This document shows positions 1 through 13,000 of a stretch of 64,000 bases of DNA, in pieces. Numbering within the stretch: the first letter of the stretch is position 1; every line of letters starts with the position of its first letter. A model generated the notes under the pieces. That model was given only the letters and a program-made list of their open reading frames with translations. It did no database searches and was not told where the DNA came from. The translations under genes were made by a program, and so were the position numbers. Origin of the DNA: Petrolisthes cinctipes (taxonomy: Eukaryota; Arthropoda; Malacostraca; Decapoda; Porcellanidae); the NCBI GenBank assembly GCA_033782935.1, contig JAWQEG010000166.1, positions 3,748,001 to 3,812,000 on the forward strand. Direction: 5' to 3'.

Positions 1-90
1 GAAGATGCATGCACATATCGACTTTGGACACTTAAAATATCGATTTTCAGCATGTTTTGGGCCTGTATTTTGAAAACATTCTAGCTCTGA

Positions 91-237
91 GTAGGCATAT
101 ACAGATCGCTTCTGGGACCCCAAAATATCGAGTTTTTAGGTGTTTTGGACCTGAATTTGAGATATCGACTTTGGGCATTTAAAATATCGATTTTTAGCAT
201 GTTTTGGGCCTATATTTTGAAAATATTCTAGCACTGA
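91..237. repeat. Representative short (S) monomer, 147 bp
   Basis: S monomers read GAGATATCGACTTT where L monomers have the same flanks separated by 29 further bases (AAACGGGTACAGAAG, then ATGCATGCACATAT). The lost segment ends in ATAT and is preceded by ATAT, so the class is explained by one deletion between 4-bp direct repeats. About 101 of 370 spacings are of this class (145–149 bp), nearly all with the same junction, which points to one ancestral deletion later amplified. Confidence 0.85.
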
Positions 238-589
238 GTAGGCATGTACAGATCGCTTCTGGGACCCAAAAATATCGAAATTTCGGGTGTTTTGAGCCTG
301 AATTTGAGATATAAACGGGTACAGAAGATGCATGCACATATTGACTTTGGTCACCTAAAATATCGATTTTCAGCATGTTTTGGGCCTGTATTTTGAAAAT
401 ACTCTACCTAGGAGTAGGCATGTACAGATAGCTTCTGGGACCCAAATATATCGAATTTTCGGGTGTTTTGAGCCTGAATTTGAGATATATACGGGTACAG
501 AAGATGCATGCACATATCGACATTGGACACTTAAAATATCGATTTTTAGCATGTTTTGAGCCTATATTTTGAAAAAATTCTGGCACTGA

Positions 590-747
590 CGAGACATGTA
601 CAGATCGCTTCTGGGACCTAAAATTATCAAATTTTCGTGTGTTTTGAGGTTGAATTTGAGATATAAACGAGTGCTGAAGATGCATAAACATGTTGACTTT
701 GGGCACCTAAAATATCGATTTTCAGCATGTTTTGGGCCTGCATCTGA
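590..747. repeat. Representative intermediate (M) monomer, 158 bp
   Basis: M monomers read GGGCCTGCATCTGAGTAGG where L monomers carry the longer stretch beginning CCTATATTTTGAAAAT and ending CTAGCACTGAGTAGG. The net loss is 18 bp, best read as a 19-bp deletion with one added T. Thirty-nine copies share this junction. Most also share upstream diagnostic changes (AACGAGTGCAGAAG for AACGGGTACAGAAG, and CATGTT for CATATC), so they form a distinct lineage rather than repeated events. Confidence 0.82.
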
Positions 748-1758
748 GTAGGCATGTACAAATCGCTTCTGGGAACCCAAAATATCGAATTTTCGGGTGT
801 TTGGAGCCTGAATTTGAGATATAAACGGGTACAGAAGATGCATGCACATATCGACTTTTGGGCACCTAAAAGATCGATTTTCAGTATGTTTTGGGCCTGT
901 ATTTTGAAAATCCTCTGACACGGAGTAGGCATGTACAGTTCGCTTCTGGGACCCCAAAATATCGAATTTTCGGGTGTTTAGGGCCTGAATTTGAAATATC
1001 GACTTTGGGCACCTAAAATATCGATTTTAAGCATGTTTTGGGCCTATATTTTGAAAATATTCTAGCACTGAGTAGGCATGTACAGATCGCTTCTGGGACC
1101 CAAAAATACCGAATTTTCGGGTGTTTTGAGTTTGAATTTGAGATATAAACGGGTACACAAGATGCATACACATATTAACTTTGGGCACCTAAAATATAGA
1201 TTTTCAGCATGTTTTGGGCCTGTATTTTGAAAATACTCTATCTAGGAGTAGGCATGTACAGATCGCTTCTGGGACCCAAATATATCGAAATTTAGGGTGT
1301 TTTGAGCCTGAATTTGAGATATAAACGGGTACAGAAGATGCATGCACATATCGACTTTGGACACTTAAAATATCGATTTTTAGCATGTTTTGAGCCTATA
1401 TTTTGAAAACTTTCTAGCACTGACTAGACATGTACAGATCGCTTCTGGGACCCAAAATTATAGAATTTTCGGGTGTTTTGAGGTTGAATTTGAGATATAA
1501 ACGAGTGCTGAAGATGCATAAACATGTTGACTTTGGGCACCTAAAATAACGATTTTCAGCATGTTTTGGGCCTGCATCTGAGTAGGTATGTACAGATGGT
1601 TTCTGGGACCCCAAAATATCGAATTTTCGGGTGTTTTGAGCCTGAATTTGAGATATAAACGGGTACAGAAGATGCATTTACATATCGACTTTTGGGCACC
1701 TAAAAGATCGATTTTCAGTATGTTTTGGGCCTGTATTTTGAAAATACTCTAACACGGA

Positions 1759-4700
1759 GTAGGCATGTACAGTTCGCTTCTGGGACCCCAAAATATCGAA
1801 TTTTAGGGTGTTTTTGGCCTGAATTTGAGATATCGACTTTGGGCACCTAAAATATCGATTTTTAGCATGTTTTGGGCCTATATTTTGAAAATATTCTAGC
1901 ACTAAGTAGGCATGTACAGATCACTTGTGGGACCCCAAAATATCGAATTTTCGGGTGTTTTGAGCCTGAAATTTTCATATAAACGGGTACAGATGATGCA
2001 TGCACATATCGACTTTGGACACTTAAAATATCGATTTTTAGCATGTTTTAAGCCTATATTTTGAAAAAATTCTAGCACTGAGTAGGTATGTACAGATCGC
2101 TTCTGGGACCCAAAAATATCGAATTTTCGGGTGTTTTGTGGTTAAATTTGGGACATAAACGGGTACAGAAGATGCATTTACATATCGACTTTTGGGCACC
2201 TAAAAGATCGATTTTCAGTATGTTTTGAGCCTGTATTTTGAAAATACTCAAACACGGAGTAGGCATGTACTGTTCGCTTCTGGGACCCCAAAATATCGAA
2301 TTTTCGGGTGTTTTGAGCCTGAATTTGAGATATCGACTTTGGGGACCTTAAATATCGATTTTTAGCATGTTTTGGGCTTATATTTTTAAAATATTCTAGC
2401 ACTGAGTAGGCATGTACAGATCGCTTCTCGGACCCCAAAATATCGAATTTTCAGGTGTTTTGAGCCTGAATTTGAGATATAAACGGGTACAGAAGATGCA
2501 TGCACATATCGACTTTTGGGCACCTAAAATATCGATTTTGAGCATGTTTTGGGTCTGTATCTTGAAAACATTCTAACTAGGAGTATGGATGTACAGATCG
2601 CTTCTGGGACCCAAGAATACCGAATTTTCGGGTGTTTTGAGCCTGAATTTGAAATATAAACGGGTACAGAAGATGCATGCACATATCGACTTTGGACACT
2701 TAAAATATCGATTTTCAGCATGTTTTGGGCCTGTATTTTGAAAACATTCTAGCACTGAGTAGGCATGTACAGATCGCTTCTGGGACCCCAAAATATCGAG
2801 TTTTAGGGTGTTTTGGACCTGAATTTGAGATATCGACTTTGGGCACCTAAAATATCGATTTTTAGCATGTTTTGGGCCTATATTTTGAAAATATTCTAGC
2901 ACTGAGTAGGCATGTACAGATCGCTTCTGGGGCCCCAAAATATCGAATTTTCGGGTGTTTTGAGCCTGAATTTGAGATATAAACGGGTACAGAAGATGCA
3001 TGCACATATCGACTTTGGACACTTAAAATATCGATTTTTAGCATGTTTTGAGCCTATATTTTGAAAACATTCTAGCACTGACTAGACACGTACAGATCGC
3101 TTCTGGGACCCAAAATTATCAAATTTTCGGATGTTTTGAGGTTGAATTTGAGATATAAGCGAGTGCAGAAGATGCATAAACATGTTGACTTTGGCCACCT
3201 AAAATATCGATTTTCAGCATGTTTTGGCCTGCATCTGAGTAGGCATGTACAGATCGCTCCTGGGAACCCAAAATATCGATTTTTTGGGTGTTTGGAGCCT
3301 GAATTTGAGATATAAACGGGTACAGAAGATACATGCAGATATCGACTTTTGGGCACCTAAAAGATCGACTTTCAGTTTGTTTTGGGCCTGTATTTTGAAA
3401 ATCCTCTGACACGGAGTAGGCATGTACAGTTCGCTTCTGGGACCCCAAAATATCGAATTTTCGGATGTTTTGGGCCTGAATTTGAAATATCGACTTAGGG
3501 CACCTAACATATCGATTTTTAGCATGTTTTGGGCCTATATTTTGAAAATATTCTAGCACTGAGTAGGCATGTACAGATCGCTTCTGGGACCCAAAAATAC
3601 CGAATTTTCGGGTGTTCTGAGCCTGAATTTGAGATATAAACGGGTACAGAAGATGCATGCACATATTGACTTTGGGCACCTAAAATATCGATTTTCAGCA
3701 TGTTTTGGGCCTGTATTTTGAAAATACTCTAACTAGGAGTAGGCATGTACAGATCGCTTCTGGGACCCAAAAATATCGAATTTTCGGGTGTTTTGAGCCA
3801 GAATTTGAGATATAAACGGGTACAGATGATGCATTCACATATCGACTTTGGACACTTAAAATATCGATTTTTAGCATGTTTTGAGGCTATATTTTGAAAA
3901 AATTCTAGCACTGAGTAGGCATGTACAGATCGCTTCTGGGACCCAAAAATATCGAATTTTCGGGTGTTTTGAGGTTGAATTTGGGATATAAACGGGTACA
4001 GAAGATGCATTTACATATCGACTTTTGGGCACCTAAAAGATCGATTTTCAGTATGTTTTTAACCTGTATTTTAAAAATACTCAAACACGGAGTAGGCATG
4101 TACAGTTCGCTTCTGGGACCCCCTAAATATCGAATTTTAGGGTGTTTTGAGCCTGAATTTGAGATACGACTTTGGGGACTTTAAATATCGATTTTTAGCA
4201 TGTTTTGGGCCTGTATTTTGAAAATATTCTAGCACTGAGTAGGCATGTACAGATCGCTTCTGGGACCCCAAAATATCGAATTTTCGTGTGTTTTGAGCCT
4301 GAATTTGAGATATAAACGGGTACAGAAGTTGCATGCACATATCGACTTTTGGGCACCTAAAATATCGATTTTGAGCATGTTTTGGGTCTGTATCTTGAAA
4401 ACATTCTAACTAGGAGTATGGATGTACAGATCGCTTTTGGGACCCAAAAATACCGAATTTTCGGGTGTTTTGAGCCTGAATTTGAAATATAAACGGGTAC
4501 AGAAGATGCATGCACATATCGACTTTGGACACTTAAAATATCGATTTTAGCATGTTTTGGGCCTGTATTTTGAAAACATTCTAGCACTGAGTAGGCATGT
4601 ACAGATCGCTTCTGGGACCCCAAAATATCGAGTTTTTGGGTGTTTTGGACCTGAATTTGAGATATCGACTTTGGGCACCTAAAATATCGATTTATAGCAT

Positions 4701-7700
4701 GTTTTGTGCCTATATTTTGAAAATATTCTAGCACTGAGTAGGCATGTACAGATCGCTTCTGGGACCCCAAAATATCGATTTTTTGGGTGTTTGGAGGATG
4801 AATTTGAGATATAAACGGGTACAGAAGATGCATGCAGATATCGACTTTTGGGCACCTAAAAGATCGATTTTCAGTATGTTTTGGGCCTGTATTTTGAAAA
4901 TACTTTGACACGGAGTAGGCATGTACAGTTCGCTTCTGGGACCCCAAAATATCGAATTTTCGGGTGTTTTGGGCCTGAATTTCAAATATCGACTTTGGGC
5001 ACCTAAAATATCGATTTTTAGCATGTTTTGGGCCTATATTTTGAAAATATTCTAGCACTGAGTAGGCATGTACAGATCGCTTCAAGGACCCCAAAATATC
5101 GAATTTTCGGGTGTTTTGAGCCTGAATTTGAGATATAAACGGGTACAGAAGATGCATGCACATATCGACTTTTGAGCACCTAAAATTTCGATTTTGAGCA
5201 TGTTTTGGGTCTGTATCTTGAAAACATTCTAACTAGGAGTAGGGATGTACAGATCGCTTCTGGGACCCAAAAATATCGAATTTTCGGGTGTTTTGAGCCT
5301 GAATTTGAGATATAAACGGGTACAGAAGATGCATGCACATATTGACTTTGGGCTCCTAAAATATCGATTTTTAGCATGTTTTGGGCCTGTATTTTGAAAA
5401 TACTCTAACTAGGAGTAGGCATGTACAGATCTCTTCTGGAACCCAAAAATATAGAATTTTCGGGTGTTTTGAGCCTGAATTTGAGATATAAACGGGTACA
5501 GAAGATGCATGCACATATCGACTTTGGACACTTAAAATATCGATTTTTAGCATGTTTTGAGCCTATATTTTGAAAACATTCTAGCACTGACTAGACACGT
5601 ACAGATCGCTTCTGGGACCCAAAATTATCGAATTTTCGGGTGTTTTGAGGTTCAATTTGAGATATAAACGAGTGCAGAAGATGCATAAACATGTTGACTT
5701 TGGCCACCTAAAATATCGATTTTCAGCATGTTTTGGGCCTGCATCTGAGTAGGCATGTACAGATCGCTCCTGGGAACCCAAAATATCGATTTTTTGGGTG
5801 TTTGGAGGATGAATTTGAGATATAAACGGGTACAGAAGATGCATGCAGATATCGACTTTTGGGCACCTAAAAGATCGATTTTCAGTATGTTTTGGGCCTG
5901 TATTTTGAAAATACTTTGACACGGAGTAGGCATGTACAGTTCGCTTCTGGGACCCCAAAATATCGAATTTTAGGGTTTTTTTAGTCTGAATTTGAGATAT
6001 CGACTTTGGGCACCTAAAATATCGATTTTGAGCATGTTTTGGGTCTGTATCTTGAAAATATTCTAACTAGGAGTAATGATGTACAGATCGCTTCTACGAC
6101 CCAAAAATACCGAATTTTCGGGTGTTTTCAGCCTGAATTTGAGATGTAAAAGGGTACAGAAGATGCATGCACATATTGACTTTGGGCACATAAAATGTCG
6201 ATTTTTAGCATGTTTTGGGCCTGTATTTTGAAAATACTCTAACTAGGAGTAGGCATGTATAGATCGCTTCTGGGACCCAAAAATATCGAATTTTCGGGTG
6301 TTTTGAGCCTGAATTTGAGATATAAACGGGTACAGAAGATGCATGCACATATCGACTTTGGACACTTAAAATATCGATTTTTAGCATATTTTGAGCCTAT
6401 ATTTTGAAAACATTCTAGCACTGACTAGACATGTACAGATCGCTTCTGGGACCCAAAATTATCGAATTTTCGGGCGTTTTGAGGTTGAATTTGAGATATA
6501 AACGAGTGCAGAAGATGCATACACATGTTCAATTTGGGTACCAAAAATATCGATTTTTAGCATGTTTTGGGCCTGCATCTGAGTAGGCATGTACAGATCG
6601 CTTCTGGGAACCCAAAATATCGATTTTTCGAGTGTTTTGAGCCTGATTTTGAGATTTAAACGGGTACAGAAGATGCATGCACATATCGACTTTTGGGCAC
6701 CTAAAATATCGATTTTCAGTATGTTTTGGGCCTGTATTTTGAAAATACTCTAACACGGAGTAGGCATGTACAATTCGCTTCTGGGACCCCAAAATATCGA
6801 ATTTTAGGGTGTTTTGGGCCTGAATTTGAGATATCGACTTTGGGCACCTAAAATATCGATTTTTAGCATGTTTTGGGCCTATATTTTGAAAATATTCTAG
6901 CACTAAGTAGGCATGTACAGATCACTTCTGGGACCCCAAAATATCGAATTTTCGGGTGTTTTGAGCCTGAATTTGTAATATAAACGGGTACAGATGATGC
7001 ATGCACATATCGACTTTGGACACTTAAAATATCGATTTTTAGCATGTTTTGAGCCAATATTTTGAAAAAATTCTAGCAATGAGTAGGCATGTACAGCTCG
7101 CTTCTGGGACCCAAAAATATCGAATTTTCGGGTGTTTTGAGGTTAAATTTGGGATATAAACGGGTACAGAAAATGCATTTACATATCGACTTTTGGGCAC
7201 CTAACAGATCGATTTTCAGTATGTTTTGAGCCTGTATTTTGAAAATACTTAAACACAGAGTAGACATGTACAGTTCGCTTCTGGGCCCCCAAAATATCAA
7301 ATTTTCGGGTATTTTGGGCCTGAATTTGAGATATCGACTTTGGGGACCTAAAATATCGATTTTTAGCATGTTTTGGGCCTATATTTTGAAAATATTCTAG
7401 CACTGAGTAGGCATGTACTGATCGCTTCTGGGACCCCAAAATATCAAATTTTCGGGTGTTTTGAGTTTGAATTTGAGATATAAACGGGTACAGAAGATGC
7501 ATGCACATATCGACTTTGGACACTTAAAATATCGATTTTCAGCATGTTTTGGGCCTGTATTTTGAAAACATTCTAGCACTGAGTAGGCATGTACAGTTCG
7601 CTTCTGGGACCCTAAAATATCGAATTTTCGGGTGTTTTGAGCCTGAATTTGAGATATCGACTTTGGGGACCTTAAATATCGATTTTTAGCATGTTTTGGG

Positions 7701-10073
7701 CCTATATTTTGAAAATATTCTAGCACTGAGTAGGCATGTACAGATCGCTTCTGGGACCCAAAAATATCGAATTTTCGGATGTTTTGAGCCTGAATTTGAG
7801 ATATAAACGGGTTCAGAAGATGCATTCACATATTGACTTTGGGCACCTAAAATATCGATTTTCAGCATGTTTTGGGCCTTTATTTTGAAAATACTCTAAA
7901 ACGGGGTAGGCATGTACAGTTCGCTTCTGGGACCCCAAAATATCGAATTTTAGGGTGTTTTTGGCCTAAATTTGAGATATCGACTTTGGGCACCTAAAAT
8001 ATCGATTTTGAGCATGTTTTGGGTCTGTATCTTGAAAATATTCTAACTAGGAGTAGGGATGTACAGATCGCATCTAGGACCCAAAAATACCGAATTTTCG
8101 GGTGTTTTGAGCCTGAATTTGAGATATAAACGGGTACAGAAGATGCATGCACATATTGACTTTTGGCACCTAAAATGTCGATTTTTAGCATGTTTTGGGC
8201 CTGTATTTTGAAAATACTCTAACTAGGAGTAGGCATGTACAGATCGCTTCTGGGACCGAAAAATATCGAATTTTCGGGTGTTTTGAGCCTGAATTTGAGA
8301 TATAAACGGGTACAGAAGATGCATGCACATATCGACTTTGGACACTTAAAATATCGATTTTTAGCATGTTTTGAGCCTATATTTTGAAAACATTCTAGCA
8401 CTGACTAGACATGTACAGATCGCTTCTGGGACCCAAAATTATCGAATTTTCGGGTGTTTTGAGGTTGAATATGAGATATAAACGAGTGCAGAAGATGCAT
8501 ACACATGTTCAATTTGGGTACCTAAAATATCGTTTTTTAGCATGTTTTGGGCCTGCATCTGAGTAGGCATGTACAGATTGCTTCTGGGACCACAAAATAT
8601 CGAATTTTCGGGTGTTTTGAGCCTGAATTTGTGATATAAACGGGTACATAAGATGCATGCAGATATCGATTTTTTTGCACCTAAAAGATCGATTTTCAGT
8701 ATGTTTTGGGCGTGTATTTTGAAAATACTCTGACACGAAGTAGGCATGTACAGTTCGCTTCTGGGACCCCAAAATATCGAATTTTCGGGTGTTTTGGCCT
8801 GAATTTCAAATATCGACTTTGGGCACGTAAAATATCGATTTTTAGCATGTTTTGGGCCTATATTTTGAAAATATTCTAGCACTGAGTAGGCATGTACAGA
8901 TCGCTTGTAGAACCCCAAAATATCGAATTTTCGGGTGTTTTGAGCCTGAATTTGAGATATAAACGGGTACAGAAGATGCATGCACATATCGACTTTTAAA
9001 CACCTAAAATATCGATTTTGAGCATGTTTTGGGTCTGTATCTTGAAAACATTCTAACTAGGAGTAGGGATGTACAGATCGCTTCTAGGACCCAAAAATAC
9101 CGAATTTTCGGGTGTTTTGAGCCTGAATTTGAGATATAAACGGGTACAGAAGATGCATGCACATATTGACTTTGGGCACCTAAAATATCGATTTTTAGCA
9201 TGTTTTGGGCCTGTATTTTGAAAATACTCTAACTTGGAGTAGGCATGTACAGATCGCTTCTGGGACCCAAAAATATAGAATTTTCGGGTGTTTTGAGCCT
9301 GAATTTGAGATATAAACGGGTACAGATGATGCATGCACATATCGACTTTGGACACTTAAAATATCGATTTTTAGCATGTTTTGAGCCAATATTTTGAAAA
9401 TATTCTAGTACTGACTAGACATGTACAGATCGCTTCTGGGACCCCAAAATATCGAATTTTCGGGTGTTTTGAGGTTGAATTTAAGATATAAACGAGTGCA
9501 GAAGATGCATACACATGTTCAATTTGGGTACCTAAAATATCGATTTTTAGCATGTTTTGGGCCTGCATCTGAGTAGGCATGTACAGATCGCTTCTGGGAC
9601 CCCAAAATATCGAATTTTTATGTGTTTTGAGCCTGAATTTGAGATTTAAACGGGTACAGAAGATGCATGCACATATCGACTTTTGGGCACCTAAAAGATC
9701 GATTTTCAGCATGTTTTGGGCCTGTATTTTGAAAATACTCTAACACGGACTAGGCATGTACAGTTCGCTTCTGGGACCCCAAAATATCGAATTTTAGGGT
9801 GTTTTTGGCCTGAATTTGAGATATCGACTTTGGACACTTAAAATATCGATTTTTAGCATGTTTTGGGCCTATATTTTGAAAAAATTCTAGCACTGAGTAG
9901 GCATGTACAGATCGCTTCTGGGACCCAAAAATATCGAATTTTCGGGTGTTTTGAGGTTAAATTTGAGATATAAACGGGTACAGAAGATGCATTTACATAT
10001 CGACTTTTGGGCACCTAAAAGATCGATTTTCAGTATGTTTTGAGCCTGTATTTTGAAAATACTCAAACACAGA
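1759..10073. repeat. Mixed HOR segment with isolated 834-bp pentamers
   Basis: Spacings show pentamers at 5,926–6,759 and 7,906–8,739, interrupted by shorter units: trimers of about 500 bp (1,759–2,258, 2,259–2,758, 4,092–4,590, 6,760–7,259), dimers of 323–324 bp (4,591–4,914, 7,260–7,582, 7,583–7,905, 9,750–10,073), a 657-bp tetramer at 2,759–3,415, a 676-bp tetramer at 3,416–4,091, and 1,010/1,011-bp hexamers (4,915–5,925, 8,740–9,749). All look like pentamers or hexamers that gained or lost whole monomers, as expected from unequal exchange. No gene or other element is seen here. Confidence 0.8.
8229..8404. repeat. Representative long (L) monomer, 176 bp, made of two 88-bp halves
   Basis: This copy is near the apparent consensus of the L class. 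Its first half (8,229–8,316) and second half (8,317–8,404) align without any gap at 58 of 88 positions. The best shared blocks are GCATG near the start, AAATATCGA in the middle and TGTTTTGAGCCT after it. ATCG occurs four times, at monomer positions 15, 37, 103 and 125, so each half carries the pair at the same place, 22 bp apart. Composition is about 37% G+C and CpG is retained in ATCG, TTCGGG and AACGGG. Confidence 0.85.
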
Positions 10074-13000
10074 GAAGGCATGTACAGTTCGCTTCTGGGC
10101 CCCCAAAATATCGAATTTTCGGGTGTTTTGGGCCTGAATTTGAGATATCGACTTTGGGGACCTAAAATATCGATTTTTAGCATGTTTTGTGCCTATATTT
10201 TGAAAATATTCTAGCACTGAGTAGGCATGTACAGATCGCTTCTGGGACCCTAAAATATCGAATTTACGGGTGTTTTGAGCCTGAATTTGAGATATAAACG
10301 GGTACAAAAGATGCATGCACATATTGACTTTGGGCACCTAAAATATCGATTTTCAGCATGTTTTGGGCATTTATTTTGAAAATACTCTAACTAGGAGTAG
10401 GCATGTACAGATCGCTTCTGGGACCCAAATATATCAAATTTTCGGGTGTTTTGAGCCTGAATTTGAGATATAAACGAATACAGAAGATGCATGCACATAT
10501 CGACTTTGGACACTTAAAATATCGTTTTTTAGCATGTTTTGAGCCTATATTTTGAAAAAATTCTAGCACTGACTACACATGTACAGATCGCTTCTGGGAC
10601 CCAAAATTATAATATTTTCGGGTGTTTTGAGGTTGAATTTGAGATATAAACGAGTGCAGAAGATGCATAAACATGTTGACTTTGGCCAACTAAAATATCG
10701 ATTTTCAGCATGTTTTGGGCCTGCATCTGAGTAGGCATGTACAGATCGCTTCTGGGAACCCAAAATATCGGTTTTTTGGGTGTTTGGAGCCTGAATTTGA
10801 AATATAAACGGGTACAGAAGATGCATGCACATATCGACTTTTGGGCACCTAAAAGATCGATTTTCAGTATGTTTTGGGCCTGTATTTTGAAAATACTCTG
10901 ACACGGAGTAGGCATGTACAGTTCGCTTCTGGGACCCCAAAATATCGAATTTTAGGGTGTTTTGGGCCTGAATTTGAAATATCGACTTTGGGCACCTAAA
11001 AAAAATCGATTTTTAGCATGTTTTGGGCCTATATTTTGAAAATATTCTAGCACTGAGTAGGCATGTACAGATCGCTTCTAGGACCCCAAAATATCGAATT
11101 TTCGGGTGTTTTGAGCCTGAATTTGAGATATAAACGGGTACCGAAGATGCATGCACATATCGACTTTTGAGCACCTAAAATATCGATTTTGAGCATGTTT
11201 TGGGTCTGTATCTTGAAAACATTCTAACTAGGAGTAGGGATGTACAGATCGCTTCTAGGACCCAAATATATCAAATTTTCGGGTTTTTTGAGCCTGAATT
11301 TGAGATATAAACGGGTACAGAAGATGCATGCACATATCGATTTTGGACACTTAAAATATCGATTTTTAGCATGTTTTGAGCCTATATTTTGAAAACATTC
11401 TAGCACTGACTACACATGTACAGATCGCTTATGGGACCCAAAATTATCAAATTTTCGGGTGTTTTGAGGTTGAATTTGAGATATAAACGAGTGCAGAAGA
11501 TGCATAAACATGTTGACTTTGGCCACCTAAAATATCGATTTTCAGCATGTTTTGGGCCTGCATCTGAGTAGGCATGTACAGATCGCTTCTGGGAACCCAA
11601 AAAATCGGTTTTTTTGGTGTTTGGAGCCTGAATTTGAGATATAAACGGGTACAGAAGATGCATGCACATATCGACTTTTGGGCACCTAAAAGATCGATTT
11701 TCAATATGTTTTGGGCCTGTATTTTGAAAATACTCTGACACGGAGTAGGCATGTACAGTTCGCTTATGGGACCCCAAAATATCGAATTTTAGGGTGTTTT
11801 GGGCCTGAATTTGAAATATCGACTTTGGGCACCTAAAAAAAATCGATTTTTAGCATGTTTTGGGCTTATATTTTGAAAATATTCTCTCACTGAGTAGGCA
11901 TGTACAGATCGCTTCTAGGACCCCAAAATATCGAATTTTCGGGTGTTTTCAGCCAGAATTTGAGATATAAATGGGTACAGAAGATGCATGCACATATCGA
12001 CTTTTGAGCACCTAAAATACCGATTTTGAGCATGTTTTGGGTCTGTATCTTGAAAACATTCTAACTAGGAGTAGGGATGTACAGATCGCTTCTAGGACCC
12101 AAAAATACCGAATTTTCGGGTGTTTTGAGCCTGAATTTGAGATATAAACGGGTACAGAAGATGCAAGCACATATTGACTTTGGGCACCTAAAATATCGAT
12201 TTTTAGCATGTTTTGGGACTGTATTTTGAAAATACTCTAACTAGGAGTAGGCATGTACAGATCGCTTCTGGGACCCAAAAATATCGAATTTTCGGGTGTT
12301 TTGAGGTTGAATTTGAGATATAAACGAGTGCAGAAGATGCATACACATGTTCAATTTGGGTACCTAAAATATCGATTTTTAGCATGTTTTTGGCCTGCAT
12401 CTGAGTAGGCATGTACAGATCTCTTCTGGGACCCCAAAATATCGAATTTTCGGGTGTTTTGAGCCTGAATTTGAGATATAAACGGGTACAGAAGATGCAT
12501 GCACATATCGACTTTTGGGCACCTAAAAGATCGATTTTCAGTATGTTTTGGGCCTGTATATTGAAAATACTCTAACACGGAGTAGGCATGTACAGTTCGC
12601 TTCTGGGACCCCAAAATATCGAATTTTAGGGTGTTTTTGGCCTGAATTTGAGATATCGACTTAGTGCACCTAAAATATTTATTTTGAGCATGTTTTGGGT
12701 CTGTATCTTGAAAATATTCTAACTAGGAGTAGGAATGTACAGATCGCTTCTAGGACCCAAAAATACCGATTTTTCGGGTGTTTTGAGCCTGAATTTGAGA
12801 TATAAACGGGTACAGAAGATGCATGCACATATTGACTTTGGGCACCTAAAATGTCGATTTTTAGCATGTTTTGGGCCTGTATTTTGAAAATACTCTAACT
12901 AGGAGTAGGCATGTACAGATCGCTTCTGGGACCCAAAAATATCGAATTTTCGGGTGTTTTGAGCCTGAAATTGAGATATAAACGGGTACAAAAGATGCAT

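Larger units (their letters stand above)
91..1758. repeat. Two tandem 834-bp HOR pentamers (S-L-L-M-L)
   Basis: Monomer spacings are 147, 176, 176, 158, 177 and then the same five again (starts 91, 238, 414, 590, 748, then 925 to 1,582). Subtype markers repeat in step: the third monomer starts after CTAGGAGTAGG, the fourth after CTGACGAGACATG or CTGACTAGACATG, and the fifth after GCATCTGAGTAGG. Confidence 0.85.

Noticed and set aside
3739..3914. A 22-bp ancestral unit (four per 88-bp half)
   Set aside because: ATCG sites are 22 bp apart, but other 22-bp sub-blocks match at only about 9 of 22 positions or fewer, so an older 22-bp repeat is not supported.
8229..8404. A CENP-B-box-like site in the monomer
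   Set aside because: The nearest match on the minus strand (TTCGATATTTTTGGG) misses key positions of the canonical TTCG-A-CGGG pattern. Similarity is too weak to claim.
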